64,000 nucleotides of DNA, from contig JAJKFJ010022211.1 in assembly GCA_027382625.1 (NCBI GenBank), forward strand, positions 1 to 64,000. The letters run 5' to 3'. Below the pieces are notes generated by a model. That model was not told where the DNA came from, did no database searches, and was given only the letters and a program-made list of their open reading frames with translations. Positions 11,358 through 22,455 of this stretch are shown piece after piece. The translations under genes and the position numbers were made by a program. This DNA comes from Tetmemena sp. SeJ-2015 (lineage: Eukaryota > Ciliophora > Spirotrichea > Sporadotrichida > Oxytrichidae). Numbering within the stretch: position 1 is the stretch's first letter; each line of letters starts with the position of its first letter.

Positions 11358-13110
11358 TATAGAACTAAATGATAACCATCTATTAATTTACCCGATTCTT
11401 TTGAAGGAAAGAGAGGATCTTTACTTGCAAAAGTCTTAGTAAAAATGCTTGATTGCTTCGGAAATCTTTGGAAAGTTGTTTCAATGTAAAGATCATTTTA
11501 ATAAGATATAGAGTCAATAGATTTTCAATGAATATAATTTCATAAACTACTTTTTTGAATTTATTTATGAATAAGAACAGCATCAAGCTATATAAGCACT
11601 TTGTAAATATAATGATCAATTGCATGTGCTTCTATGCAAGAGTATTTATTTAAAACTTATCTTTTATCAATTCAAGTTTTTGAAAATCACCATCTTATGT
11701 AAATATTGAGGTTTTGACTTTATGAGCATAGACTAATTTTTGGATATAAATCAATCATTTAAAGCTAAGCAACTCGTATGATAAGGATCTAATAAGATAT
11801 TTCTCACACATGGAAGCCCTTAAAATAAATATTAAATTAGTACCTTTAGTAGATCACTAGTTATGTTCATTTAAAGCTTTGGGGTATTTGAAGTCGATTA
11901 AAGTTTGACCTCTTAAAATCCTAATAAGTCCTTCATCCCCGAGCTGTTATTTGGATATCTTAAAATTAAAATTCATTTATATCTACTCTACTGATTATTC
12001 TTTGATGCAGGAACAGCAGATACATTCTTTTAATCCATTCCAAAGATATTATTCTATAAGCTAAAATTAATTTATCATTTTTTAATATTAAAGGAAGAAG
12101 TAGATTACTTCGCTTGAGCTTGCTTTTTATCTTAAGCTTGTGGATTTTAGTTCTACTATTACCTTTGCATTGGCTAAGCAAAGCTTGCTCTTAAATTTTA
12201 GCTTTAGTTATGATTGATTGGTTGTTTCTCTGCAGATTTATCAGTACGCTGGTAAGGTTTCTTAGCAGTTAGAGTTTGAGTCTTGTTAAAGTTGGCCTGA
12301 GGGTTGTTATTAGTATAAGCGCGCGAGGAATTTATTTGGCCCTTAATTTTATCTGGTGTTCGTTCAGTTTACTGCTTTATCTAGTTTAATAATTTCTACT
12401 TTGGTGGAGAGGGCTGCTTTGCAGATTAAATTCTGGAGTTAAGGATATTCTGATTCAAATCAAAAATATTTGAAGCTAACTTCTCTATTTGGAACAATAA
12501 TATGTAATATCTATTCATAATGATTTGAGAGACCCATTTATTACTTTGAATTAAACTTGGGAGAGACTATCTAATTGGTTTAAGAACTGGGTGTCCAGTC
12601 TTTACTAAAACTATCCTCATTAGCTAGATTTAATTTAGCTCTTTAGATTGGCCATCCATTCACTTTCATCAAATTTTTGGAGCTATCTTATCTACTAACC
12701 ATCGATTTCTTCATATCAGTGCTTGCATTTAACACGCTCTTCTTTAGTGGATAGGGATCAGAGCTCTTTTGATTTTTCACCTAAGATGTGTTTAGTATGT
12801 TACTATATCCTGATCGATTTAGATTATTGGTTACTTCTTTAATTGTGTCCATAATATTTATAACAGTTTCATATATAAACCATATCCATGTTGTTTGAAA
12901 ACTTATTGGTTGAATTCAGGAACTTAACAAATATATACGAATTTAAGTATAACTGATATTCTCCTTTGGGTGGAGGATAGTTTACCAAGTTGCGCCCATT
13001 CTTTGGCTGCTACTTTTATTCTTCGCCTATGTATTGCTTTACTCCAAATGCAAAGTTCCTGCTATCACTTGACAGTTTCGAAACACTTGCCTATCTATTA
13101 AAAGTAAGGA
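11358..13110 (+). CDS. Unassigned leucine-rich coding region
   Basis: From about 11358 the plus strand is open in the ciliate code (YPILLKEREDLYLQKSQQKC and onward), with TGA-containing AT-rich interruptions near 11705, 12110 and 12520. The fragments are rich in Leu, Ile, Phe and Lys, with spacing that faintly recalls leucine-rich repeats, but I found no diagnostic motif. The region ends convergently against the casein kinase gene, whose stop is at 13116. Start, introns and IES boundaries are not resolved. It is called coding because of long open runs and Gln-consistent TAA/TAG use, not homology. Confidence 0.35.
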
Positions 13111-13115
13111 AACAA

Positions 13116-14615
13116 TCATAGGTTCTTAAAAATCTGCTTAATGGTTTCTTGGCGCTTGGATTCTCTTTTTAGTGTTAAGCAGGTGTCATGTTCCCTATCC
13201 TGGAATCGAGAGGTTTCCCAAATTTGGCTACTCCGCACCCTCAGCTGCAGCATAGAATTACTTATCCCTCATATTAAATTATATGTATTAGCATGCTCTT
13301 TGTTCTGCTTCGAGGGAGATTTAAAGTTCTTGAACATGCTCGCTCTTTGTTGATGGCCACTAGTGCCTCGATAACCACTTGTCGATGTCTATCTCTTTGG
13401 AGTCCAATCAAACTGCCAGTCGTATTCCAACGCACTTTCTTTCATTAGTCCTACAAACAGGTTCCTCAAGTATTCATAGTCAGGCTTTTCCTCAAACATC
13501 AAGTTTTAAGATAAATGAATAGGTTTCTGCAGTAGTAAAGATAATCCCTGAATTAAGCAGGCAGCCCAAAAGACAAAGAATCAACTGAGGTTGCTTGCTT
13601 CTTCTTGCGAATAAGCTCAAACTTCTCATCTTAGTTACGCGCTTTTAGTCCTTGCCAAGGCAGTTAACCTTTCATAAAGTAAATCAATAAGAATCCAATA
13701 GACTCCAAATCATCTCGCCTCGCCTATTCTGAACCAGAATGGGCTGCAAGAGATGCATATCTTGCTGTTCCTGTCAGTGCTCTTTAGTCTCTTAAGTAAA
13801 TATTTCTATTTAAGAAGCATATTCTCTAAAAGGAATATGCACACCTGTCCTTGGATCTTTAAATCGTTTGGCTAAGCCAAGATCAATCATATAAACAGTG
13901 CTAGACTTTTGCTTGCTTCTACTGCCTTTTGGGTCCTTTCCAATTAAAAAGTTTTCTGGTTTGATGTCTCTATGGACGAAATTACTCTCATGCAATAATT
14001 AGATTCTCTCTAGCATTTAATCTGCCAACATCAGCACAGTCTTTAAATATAAATTATGCTCTTCATTGATTATAATTCAATTTATTTTTCATCTTGAGTG
14101 AAAATTTCCTATTCTGTTGGACAAAAAGATCCTCAAGTGACTTATCTAGCAGCTCCATGACTAGGCAATTCTAATCACCCTCTTATCCATACCATATGAC
14201 TTCGGGTACACCAACTTTAACATTCAGTAAGTATTTTAGAAGTTTAATTCAAAAGAATAGTTGACTGATATCATTCGGGTAACTAATCTGTGAATAGTGT
14301 TAACTACTTACCGTTTCCTGCAAGTTATTTATAGAGCTTATTCTCATAAAGTAATTATGGAAACTTGGTCTTGGTTGATTCCTATATAGACAAATTAGGT
14401 AAAATGGAAAATTATATCTTTTACGATTTTTCAAACTCAGAGTCCATCCATTTTTAAAAAAGCAACTTACCATCTTTATGGCGACTTCCTCTCCAGTTTT
14501 TATGTGGGTGCCTAAATATAATGAAAATTCTTTGTATTTTACCAAGATATATGTCTCCAAAGGAACCACTCCCTATTTTCCTAGTTACTCTGTATATTGT
14601 TCCAACTCTGTCCAT
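13116..14615 (-). CDS. Casein kinase 1 family Ser/Thr protein kinase
   Basis: The gene starts [20 protein letters not shown] (glycine loop) at 14615. It continues with EEVAIKM (VAIK lysine), [56 protein letters not shown] (catalytic loop), a metal-binding DLGLAKRF where most CK1s have DFGLAKKY, and [20 protein letters not shown] with [10 protein letters not shown], the CK1-specific substitute for the APE motif. LPWQGLKA and [13 protein letters not shown] close the kinase domain, and a basic tail ends at TGA 13116-13118. Introns lie at 14512-14542 (31 nt), 14382-14470 and 14215-14311. Four IESs lie at 13256-13281, 13503-13525, 13788-13827 and 14040-14095. CK1s phosphorylate acidic or primed Ser/Thr sites and are greatly expanded in ciliates. 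The DFG Phe-to-Leu change is the one oddity and does not by itself abolish activity. Confidence 0.95.
13256..13281. other. IES with AATTA pointer in the CK1 tail
   Basis: AATTA at 13256-13260 and 13277-13281 (TAATT on the coding strand) flanks a 16-nt body carrying an in-frame TGA. Removing 21 nt keeps frame and yields [18 protein letters not shown]. The tail is not conserved, so support comes only from the repeat and the removed stop. Confidence 0.6.
13503..13525. other. IES with GTT pointer in the CK1 kinase domain
   Basis: GTT at 13503-13505 and 13523-13525 (AAC on the coding strand) flanks a 17-nt body. Excision of 20 nt restores [18 protein letters not shown], the conserved CK1 segment usually written as CRxLxFxxKPDYxYLR. 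Unexcised, the frame ends at a TGA. Confidence 0.85.
13788..13827. other. IES with TCTCT pointer in the CK1 activation segment
   Basis: TCTCT at 13788-13792 and 13823-13827 (AGAGA on the coding strand) flanks a 30-nt body. Excision joins PFRD to [12 protein letters not shown], matching the CK1 activation segment [16 protein letters not shown]. It has no GT-AG ends. Confidence 0.88.
14040..14095. other. IES with TCTT pointer in CK1
   Basis: TCTT at 14040-14043 and 14092-14095 (AAGA on the coding strand) flanks a 48-nt AT-rich body. Excision joins FSLK to TVLMLADQML, exactly the CK1 sequence [13 protein letters not shown]. The left end on the coding strand is AAGATGAAAA, not GT. Confidence 0.9.
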
Positions 14616-14864
14616 TTATCCAAATTTTTCAACTTTCGAATCTACAAAATGTATTTGATCTTTGTGTAATTACTTTTAGTCTAATTGATTTTTTGATTGT
14701 TGCTATTATAACTGCTCTCATTTTAAATAAAGAAATTGTTTTAATACCAGTAGCACATATTTTCTTCAATATCAAGAATCGATATTAGATAACACTATAA
14801 GAGATGAATGATTGATTGATAATGGCTAATAGTTATTGAAAAATATAAATTACAAAAGAAATCA

Positions 14865-16718
14865 ATGAAAGCTCAAGAGGTTCTAAAGCACATTCAGACC
14901 AAAAAGTCTCTCAATAAGGATGATCTACAGATGATACTCAAATTATCAGAGTAAGTTTCTTCCTTCATTCGCTCTTTAGATATTTATAAATTAAGCAAAA
15001 AATAAAATGAATTCCACTTGGAGAATTGTAATGAGCTAACCATTTAATTAGCAAAGACAAATAGTTAGTGATTTCTAAGATCTCTACTACAAGGTAGAAA
15101 TTGATTATGAAGTATCTTGAAGAGTTGCCAAATCTAGATGATGAGTTTGGTAAGATTATTTGATATAGAATGTTTAACAAATGAATATAGATTTTCCCCT
15201 TTCTAGAAGGATTTCTCATCATCATCAAGCGCAAGGAGATCCCACATAAAGTGAGCTTGGAATCTTATAGCTATATGTTATTTTTCTAATTATGAATAGA
15301 CAAAAATGAGTTGCAAAAGAAGTTAGGAAAGTTGATGCCCTCTCCTTAATTATATCCCTCGAAGCCGCCTGTAATTGGCTCAAGCAAACTTGACTGGATG
15401 CAGTAAATTAAGAGCAAGCATGATGCTTTTACATTTGCTTCCACTTTGCCAGAGGATTTACCCTAACTTGGAAATGAGAAGCATTCTTCCAATAAGAGCT
15501 TGGACGAGTCTAATACTGAAAATGTTAGGAAGCTCAGAAGTAGGAGAATAGTCATAGAAGATGTTTACAGCAAGCAGTAAGCTTCGTCTAGTAGCTAAAT
15601 ATTGATTAAAAATACTAATAAACAAGTAATTTATTATTGTTCTAGAAAAGGCAATGAGATTTCAGAGATGAGCAAAATATTGAATTCTACAGCAGCAGTT
15701 GCGGGCTCTCAGGCATAACTTTTCAGTGATGAAAGCGACCAAGTTATTGCTTTGATAAAGCGAATAATGTATGCAGAGGGAGACCTCATTAATTTGAATC
15801 ACGAATGCGCAGTTTACCTCAAAGAAGCACTCTTCAATCTGTAAAATAATACTCAATTCATAGTTTGATAGAAGCAAGTATTTCAAACTTTAACTGAAGG
15901 AGGAGGAGATGGAAGAGAGATTCTAGGAAAAAATTAAAAAGAGAGATATTAAGGTCAATTCTAAAGAAAAGGAGAAACAAGAGAAGTAAAAGAGGAAGTA
16001 TAGCTATTCAAGTTTATATTAAATGTCTTGATTGATATTTAATTATAGTCGCTTTCTTTATAACTTCAATCAAAGAATGTGATTGATATTCCATTGGTGG
16101 AGTATATCTTTGCTGAAAACATCTAGCGCTTCTTCTAGCACAAAAGCCTTAGCAAATTCTATAGAGATATTTCAGAAGCAAGAGATGAAGAAGATCTTGA
16201 AGATTTTGCGCAACAATTTTAAAATGAATAAGAGGAGAATGAAGATAAGGAAGAGGGTGATCTAAATTATTGCTACAATTGTTATTTATGATAATCTTTT
16301 CAAGGACATCATGGGAGAGAGTGATAAAGAGATTGATAGCGACACTCCCTTTGATAATGAGTTTGAAATTCAGAACTCATAAAACCCAAATATAGATGAG
16401 TTGCCCCCAGCAATAATGAGTAGGGAACCCTCATCTATAAATTAGCTGGGAAGCTAAATCTCAAATATAAAGCCCAATCACAAGTCAATGAGTGAAATTC
16501 TTAGAGAAATCAAAGAAGAAGAAGAGCAGAACAACTCCTCTACTAAATAAGAACCAGCTGTTAGTAAAATTAAAGTGGACTCAAAGGAGAGAATTGAAGA
16601 GAAGAAGATTTCTAAGTAAATTATTGGGGCATTTAATGAAGAATAAGAGGATATTTTAAAGGCGGGAGAAGATGATTAAAAATAGCAGCTACAAGATTCA
16701 TTTAAACTTTGCATATGA
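14865..16718 (+). CDS. Unassigned acidic protein with introns/IESs
   Basis: ATG 14865 opens MKAQEVLKHIQTKKSLNKDD and is followed after about 28 codons by a GTAAGT donor. Later open pieces include KYLEELPNLDDEF, DKNELQKKLGKLMPSPQLYP, RKLRSRRIVIEDVYSKQ, VIALIKRIMYAEGDLINLNH, VEYIFAENIQRFFQHKSLS and a C-terminal Glu/Lys-rich segment ending at TGA 16716-16718. AT-rich breaks with TGA stops separate the pieces. I recognise no domain. The charged, helical composition suggests a nuclear or cytoskeletal scaffold, but this is only an impression. It lies 23 nt upstream of the first aldo-keto reductase ATG, so the intergenic space is minimal. Confidence 0.45.
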
Positions 16719-16741
16719 TAATCTTCATATTTTTTTGAAAA

Positions 16742-17709
16742 ATGGAATCAGTTATTAAGATTGAAATGGCTGAAACTAAACTTTTGAATGGGCTATCAAT
16801 GCCCTCAATAGGATTAGGTACCTATGGCTTATCTGATAAGAACTCAATAATTTCGGCAATTTAAGATGCAGGTTATAGACATATTGACACTGCTAGTATG
16901 TATGGAAATGAAGCCACTTTAAATTAATTAAGAGAGTATAAATACTATAGGCTTAGCTTTGAATCATATTTTAAAGAATGATGCTGTGAGAAGAGAGGAT
17001 CTTTTTATCACAACGAAGATGTGGCCCTCTTAATTTTAAAATCCAGAGAAAGCACTTAAACAGTCTCTTAAATCCTTAAAACTAAGTTATATTGATCTGT
17101 ATATGATCCTTAAAAAATTAATGCCAGTTGATTGTATTTATCCACTGGCCTACCTCCCATTTTGATAAAAATTAAGTGCCTCTTCACATTATTTGGTAGA
17201 ATCTAGAGAAACTAGTAGATGAAGGTTTGGTAAGGTCTTTAGGAGTTTGCAACTTCAATTTACAGCTTTTGTCAGACCTATTGACTTACGCAAGACATAA
17301 GCCTGTTTGCAATTAAGTAGAGTTGAACGTTTACAATCAATAACTAGATCTAATTGACTTTCTTAAAAGTGAAGGCATCATACCTGTGGCGCATACACCT
17401 CTAGCAAAAGCATCAGATCATAAAGGCTAAAACAAAATGTAGGTGCCAGATATAAGAAAAGAACCTAGAATACAAGAAATTGCCAACAAACATAATAAAA
17501 CTGCGGTTTAAATTGCTTTAAGATTCTTACTTTAGCTTGGTTGCGCAGTAATCCCTAAAGCAACTGGTCTCGATCATTAGCAAGAGAATATAGGAATTAG
17601 AGATTTTTAACTATCTCTAAATGAAATGAAAGCTTTGAAATAGCTAGATAAAGGATTTAGAGTGTGTAATAATTATGGGTTCATGGGAGGATTTAATTTA
17701 TTTTGTTGA
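16742..17709 (+). CDS. Aldo-keto reductase, tandem copy 1
   Basis: After removing two IESs the ORF runs [20 protein letters not shown] to ...[13 protein letters not shown] and stops at TGA 17707-17709, about 300 residues, normal for the family. Family marks are [15 protein letters not shown] (catalytic Asp), MYGNE (catalytic Tyr), TTKMWP (catalytic Lys), YIDLYMIHWP (catalytic His), [15 protein letters not shown] and AVIPKAT (NADPH-binding region). AKRs reduce aldehydes and ketones with NAD(P)H in the cytosol through a TIM barrel. In-frame TAA/TAG codons sit at Gln positions. It is the first of three head-to-tail paralogues (16742-19903) that differ in IES positions. The substrate cannot be told. 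Confidence 0.95.
16916..16946. other. IES with ACT pointer in aldo-keto reductase 1
   Basis: ACT at 16916-16918 and 16944-16946 flanks a 25-nt body. Excision gives [20 protein letters not shown], aligning with the third paralogue's [15 protein letters not shown]. Neither sister copy has an insertion here. Confidence 0.9.
17106..17143. other. IES with ATCC pointer at the catalytic His of aldo-keto reductase 1
   Basis: ATCC at 17106-17109 and 17140-17143 flanks a 30-nt body. Excision joins CTGTATATG to ATCCACTGGCC, giving LYMIHWP. The catalytic-His motif IHWP is therefore present only after DNA elimination. Paralogues 2 and 3 encode LYLIHWP and CYLLHWP here without interruption. Confidence 0.93.
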
Positions 17710-17775
17710 AGTTCATTTTTTAATTTAACTAATAGGTATAACTCTGAGAAAAAATAATTAATTTTATTATCTGAA

Positions 17776-18800
17776 ATGGAATAGTCTTCAACCTTCATAA
17801 AATATACATTTAAAATTCACAATTTTTGACTTCACACTCTCTAATGGAATTTAAATGCCCCTAATAGGATTGGGAACCTTCAATCTTTTTGACAAGGATT
17901 CAATTAAAAATGCAATAACATAAGCAGGCTACCGACACTTAGACACAGCCTCATTTTATAGGACAGAGCCAATAATAGCACAAGCGTTGGAAGAAGTATT
18001 TAAAGAGACTGAAATAAAGAGAGAGGATATCTTCATCACCACTAAGCTTTTCCATGACTAGCATCGTGAAATAGAAAATGCTGTAAGAGACTCACTTTCT
18101 CGACTGAGGGTTGATTACATCGATCTGTACTTGATTCACTGGCCAGATAGTTTCTTTGATGATAGCGCAAAAGTTCCACTGCATGTGATGTGGGCTTAAT
18201 TAGAAGACTTGGTTGATCAAGGGCTGATTAGATCACTTGGAGTGTCTAATTTCAACTGTAGTTACTTGCAGATCTGCTGACCTACGCAAAACATAAGCCA
18301 GTGTGCAATCAAATTGAATTGCACCCCTACAACACTTAAGTTGAGCTTTTGAAGTTCCTTAGAGACTAATAGATTTTACCTGTTGCCTACTGCCCTGTCG
18401 GAAGATCTATCGATCCTAATGATACAGTCTATCAAACAAAATCTAAAATGCCTGATCTAATTTTTAAAAAGTCTAGTTGAAATTTTTTAAGTAAAATGCT
18501 AAATTTTAAGAGCACAGATATATTATAAATTGTATAATTAATCTCAAAGACAATGAAGGTATAAAAGCAATTGCCAAAAAGCATCACAAGAGTGAATTTT
18601 AGGTGCTTTTGAGATTTGGAATCCAACGGGGTTGCGGAGTAATCCCTAAAGCAACTTCTCTGGAGCATTAGAAGACCAACATAGATATTTTTGATTTCGC
18701 ATTAGATGAAGAGGATATGGAATACATATACGGGCTTAATTAAAACTACAGGATATGCAATAAACTCTCAATAACAAAAGGATACGATGTTTTTGCTTGA
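17776..18800 (+). CDS. Aldo-keto reductase, tandem copy 2 (apparent 1-nt frameshift)
   Basis: ATG 17776 starts MEQSSTFIKFTIFDFTLSNG after a 13-nt IES removal. Family motifs follow: GLGTFNL, GYRHLDTASFY, TTKLF, LYLIHWPDS, SLGVSNFN, VCNQIELH, PVAYCPVGR and GCGVIPKATSL. The ORF ends RICNKLSITKGYDVFA at TGA 18798-18800. A second IES lies at 18455-18544. Around 18258-18268, where copies 1 and 3 read [10 protein letters not shown] and [10 protein letters not shown], this copy lacks one nucleotide and the frame runs into TGA. The rest of the gene is intact. The shift is either an assembly error or a recent disabling mutation. Confidence 0.9.
17798..17816. other. Very short IES with TAAAAT pointer in aldo-keto reductase 2
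   Basis: TAAAAT at 17798-17803 and 17811-17816 flanks a 7-nt body. Unexcised, the frame ends at a TGA just before the conserved part. Removing 13 nt gives FIKFTIFDFTLSNGIQMPL, parallel to [15 protein letters not shown] in copy 3. Confidence 0.75.
18455..18544. other. IES with ATCT pointer in aldo-keto reductase 2
   Basis: ATCT at 18455-18458 and 18541-18544 flanks an 82-nt body of high AT content. Excision joins MPDL to KDNEGIKAIAKKHHKS, matching [20 protein letters not shown] in copy 3 and [20 protein letters not shown] in copy 1, neither of which has an insertion. There are no GT-AG ends at the frame-restoring junction. Confidence 0.93.
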
Positions 18801-18900
18801 GTAAATTAAGATTTGTATTTAAAGATATATTTATGATATCAAATATATCCGAAGTATTAAAATCTTGCGCGAATAAATAATCTTAAATCTTCCTTTCAAA

Positions 18901-19903
18901 ATGGAATCAAACAGATCATTAAATATCTAATCAAACTTAAAATTCAATTTTTCATTTACTCTTTCTAATGGGTATTAGATGCCACTCATTGGTTTGGGTA
19001 CCTTTCAACTACAAAGCAAAGATGCAATAGTTAATGCTATCAAGAATCTTGGTTATAGACATATTGATACCGCTTGGCTCTATTAGAATGAAGAGCTAAT
19101 AGGTGAAGCAATATCAGAAGTACTTTATGAAGGAGAAATAAAGAGAGAGGAACTATTTATTGTTACTAAGCTCTGGCCTGATCACTTTTAAAATCCAGAG
19201 GAAATGGTTAGACAGTCACTAAAGAAACTTAGACTTGACTACCTAGATTGCTATCTATTACACTGGCCCACCTAATTTGAAAACCCCTCTTTAAGGACAC
19301 CTCTTCATAAGCTTTGGAAAAACTTAGAGAGTCTAGTAGATTAGGGGCTTATTCATTCTTTAGGTTTATCAAACTTCAATGTTCAACTGACTGCAGATCT
19401 ATTGACATACGCCAAGCATAAACCTGTCTGTAACTAAATTGAACTTCATCCATTCTGCACCTAAGTTGAGCTAGTTAGATTCCTTCAAGATTTTCACATC
19501 GTGCCCGTAGCCTTTTGCCCATTGGGAAGACCAAGTGCGGCTGAGGACCCAGGCAATTAAGAAAGAGACCTTAAATATACTCAAGTTCCAGATCTAAGAG
19601 AAGATTCTAGAGTAAAGGAAATGGCTTAGAAATATGGCAAATCCGAGTTCTAAATTATCTTGAGATATGGTTTAGACAGAGGCTATGGAATCATTCCTAA
19701 GTCTAGCCATTCTGATCATTAAAAGTAGAATATTGAAATATTTGAATTCAGCCTCGAAAAGGAAGAAGTATATTAATTTAATTATAACTAGCAAAATATT
19801 TTGTCTAATTTACTTTAAAGTTGAGTACCTGAATTCAAAGAATCTTAATCTGAGAATATGTAACAAATTCGGATTCTTGAATGGATATGATATCTTCGCT
19901 TGA
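18901..19903 (+). CDS. Aldo-keto reductase, tandem copy 3
   Basis: ATG 18901 ([15 protein letters not shown]) runs to TGA 19901-19903 with a single IES near the 3' end. Motifs are [61 protein letters not shown] and GYGIIPKSS, and the C-terminus GYDIFA resembles that of copy 2. Length is about 315 residues. It appears fully functional and shares the N-terminal TLSNG(I/Y)QMPLIGLGT block with copy 2, so copies 2 and 3 are closer to each other than to copy 1. Confidence 0.95.
19766..19821. other. IES with AAGT pointer in aldo-keto reductase 3
   Basis: AAGT at 19766-19769 and 19818-19821 flanks a 48-nt body. A GT-AG intron at 19768-19820 looks tempting, but splicing it leaves the wrong frame. Excision with the AAGT pointer gives [19 protein letters not shown], in frame to GYDIFA, as in copy 2. 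Confidence 0.88.
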
Positions 19904-20059
19904 TTTAATGCTATGACCCTTCAATAAAATTCTAAATCTAGCCCTATTATTTTTATTTCTTTTAAGATGAAGATATTTTGTATAGAAAAAATACAAGATT
20001 ATTAAATAAAGTTTCTCTAATCATATTCTCAGCTCTGCTAATTATCTAATTGTGATTCA

Positions 20060-22455
20060 CTGCTTTCTTTGTATTAAGGTGGCTGCATATATCTTTGAAT
20101 TAAATCGTTTTTACTCTGCCTTTGCTTGTTTGCTGATAAGCTACTTTTACTCTTAATTATAGATTTCTAGAAATTATGAGAATTCGTGCTATCATTTCTG
20201 CTTATTGATTCAGGAGTGATCCCTCCTTGCTTACTCTGATCAGTATTTTGGCTTTATTATTCGATATCAGGTTGAGCTTTCTGCTTTATATTTGAGTCCT
20301 GACTCTTCTCCTTAGATATCAACTCGGCGTCGTTATAAGGAGTTTACTGGCTCTATTAGCTAGTGTAATTAGATTGCTATTCATTGTTTGAAATGTAACT
20401 TTTGTGAAGGGCTCTTTATTCTTCATATAAGTTTTCACCACCTCGGTCCCCTCCAACTCTGGTATTGAAGTTAACTTTATACTCCTCAAGGAAATAGCGT
20501 TACTTTTTTAAATAATTCAACTAGTATGTACACACATAATAATTTACTGAGACTAGCCAATAGAGTTTCCATTTGTATCTAATCCTTTGAAGGCTGCCAT
20601 ACTTTTGAAGTTGTCATTTCTTCTTAAGCTAGTTGGAGAAAATAGGGGAGAGTTGCATTTTATGAAGCTGCTGCCACTGCTATCCATCTTAGAGGGAGAA
20701 TTCTCTAGCTCCCCTTCAGACTCCGTGTCTAAATTTTCATTTCTTGAAGAAATTAAATTTTAAATGACCTCTATTAGAGGGAATATTTCGCTGTTGAAGA
20801 GGAGATGTCATAGCATTATTCTAGTTCGCGAGCTAAGAGTTAAAGTTCGATTCGTTAGCTATTCAAAATTTATAATAACATTATTATTCCAGAGCCAAAC
20901 TAATTCTGGATTTGGGAATCTAATTTTATTAAAATAAAGTGAGAAATAATATAATCTTAGATGATTTGAAAGTTACTGCTATTCTTTCTTTTATCAATGA
21001 TAGATCTATCAGAGGCTTTTCTAATTAATTATTGCTGCTAGACAATTACAGAAGCATCAGACTACCTGAGGAGAAACTGATAACTAGTATCATCCTCTAT
21101 ATTAGGCTCTTGATTTTGATTCCTGGTTAAACTACTTTTCTTTCTATATCTCTTGTTTGATTAAATAATTTGATGCACACTATAAAAGGTTATTTAAAAC
21201 TGATGCCTGAGTTTCTACTCTATCTTAGTTGCAGTGCTCATTCATTTTGCTCTTTAGGTCATCACCTGCTTAATAACCATGACTATAAATCAGCCCTTGC
21301 TTGATCATTGTTTCTCTATCAGCCTTGCTCATTGAGCTCATTAAACTTGCATCCTGAATGAACATATACTGCTAGTTATCAATAAATAAGAGCAAACATA
21401 AAATTCATAAACTCAATAGTTAGTTATCCGCTACTCCTAATCTTTGAGCCATTGACTTTGTGGCCATACTTCTTTTCAAGCTAACATAGTGCGACACTCT
21501 CTAAAATTGTGGCTCAAAGTTATTCCTCTCATCCTTCTAGAGTATGAGGTTGTAGAAAATGACGCAATTGAAAACTATCTCCTCCACATATATGAATATC
21601 AGGTTGTCGTTGTTTATTTCATCAGAGCCAATCTGAAAATGCATAAACCGATACACGATGTAGTAAATAGTTCTCGAAAACAAAAGTAAACTTAATCCAA
21701 ATATATATGGTCTATCATATCAAGTTAATTTGATAATCTGTGTTTACTATCATCATCAGGAAGAAAGAGTGCATCTATCATTATGTTAATTATTTTTACT
21801 AAGCTTACATTTCTGCCTACTTTAGTCCTAACCTCCTCATCTAATAGCTTGAATTCCCTCGCTACAGATATGTAGAGCGCTAAGTACCCGACGCAGAGAC
21901 ATATTCCGAAAATTGCTAACACAATTGTGAAAGAACTATACAATAAGATGATGAGATAACCATTTATTCTTACTAAAAAAGGGCAGTCATAGTTGAGTTT
22001 TGTTCTCCACTTTACTCATTTAGACTAATGAAAAGAGTGTCTAGACTGAGAAAGCAAATCATGCAAAAGCTGACCACGAAAATGAATAGGTGATAGTAGG
22101 AACTCACAAGAATCTTCTCTCTGAAGCAATAAGTTCTTCTGTTTTCAACACTTAAGTGTTGCTACTCTGACTGATAGATTTAGCTTGACTAGTTTTCTAT
22201 ACATTCAATAAATAATTAAACAAGCATGCATTTTCCTCTAGCAGAGCTTCTGATGAATTACTCTAGCTTAGTATAGCCCATAATTATACCCTATTAAATT
22301 AAGTAAGTGTGACTAGATATTAAGAAAGCAGAATTATTTATTGTAGTGTCTTTTGCAGAATATAAAAACACTCACCATTGCATCATCACTATGAACGCAA
22401 CTATGTTAAATAGATGGTAGGGAAACTCGAAGTAGAGGTATTTGTAAAAATTCAT
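20060..22455 (-). CDS. Multi-pass membrane protein, unassigned
   Basis: Minus-strand pieces contain several hydrophobic helices: HLFNIVAFIVMMQW (before a GTGAGT intron donor), YYHLFIFVVSFCMICFL, GYLIILLYSSFTIVLAIFG continuing to LYISV, and NLIFIYVEEIVFNCVIFYNL. A long polar, Gln/Asn/Ser-rich tail follows (FIQDASLMSSMSKADRETMI, then low complexity to about 20060). The layout of four or more helices plus a long cytosolic tail recalls a receptor or channel-like protein, but no family motif is visible. The start is uncertain: ATG 22455 (MNFYKYLYFEFPYHLF) is used, yet the frame is open upstream. IES and intron borders are not all resolved. Confidence 0.5.

Noticed and set aside
17798..17825. Alternative 22-nt deletion with a 1-bp repeat at the start of reductase copy 2
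   Set aside because: It also restores frame but has no pointer; the TAAAAT-flanked 13-nt deletion is better supported.
19768..19820. GT-AG intron in reductase copy 3
   Set aside because: Splicing these bounds shifts the frame into TGA; the AAGT-pointer excision two bases earlier restores the conserved C-terminus.
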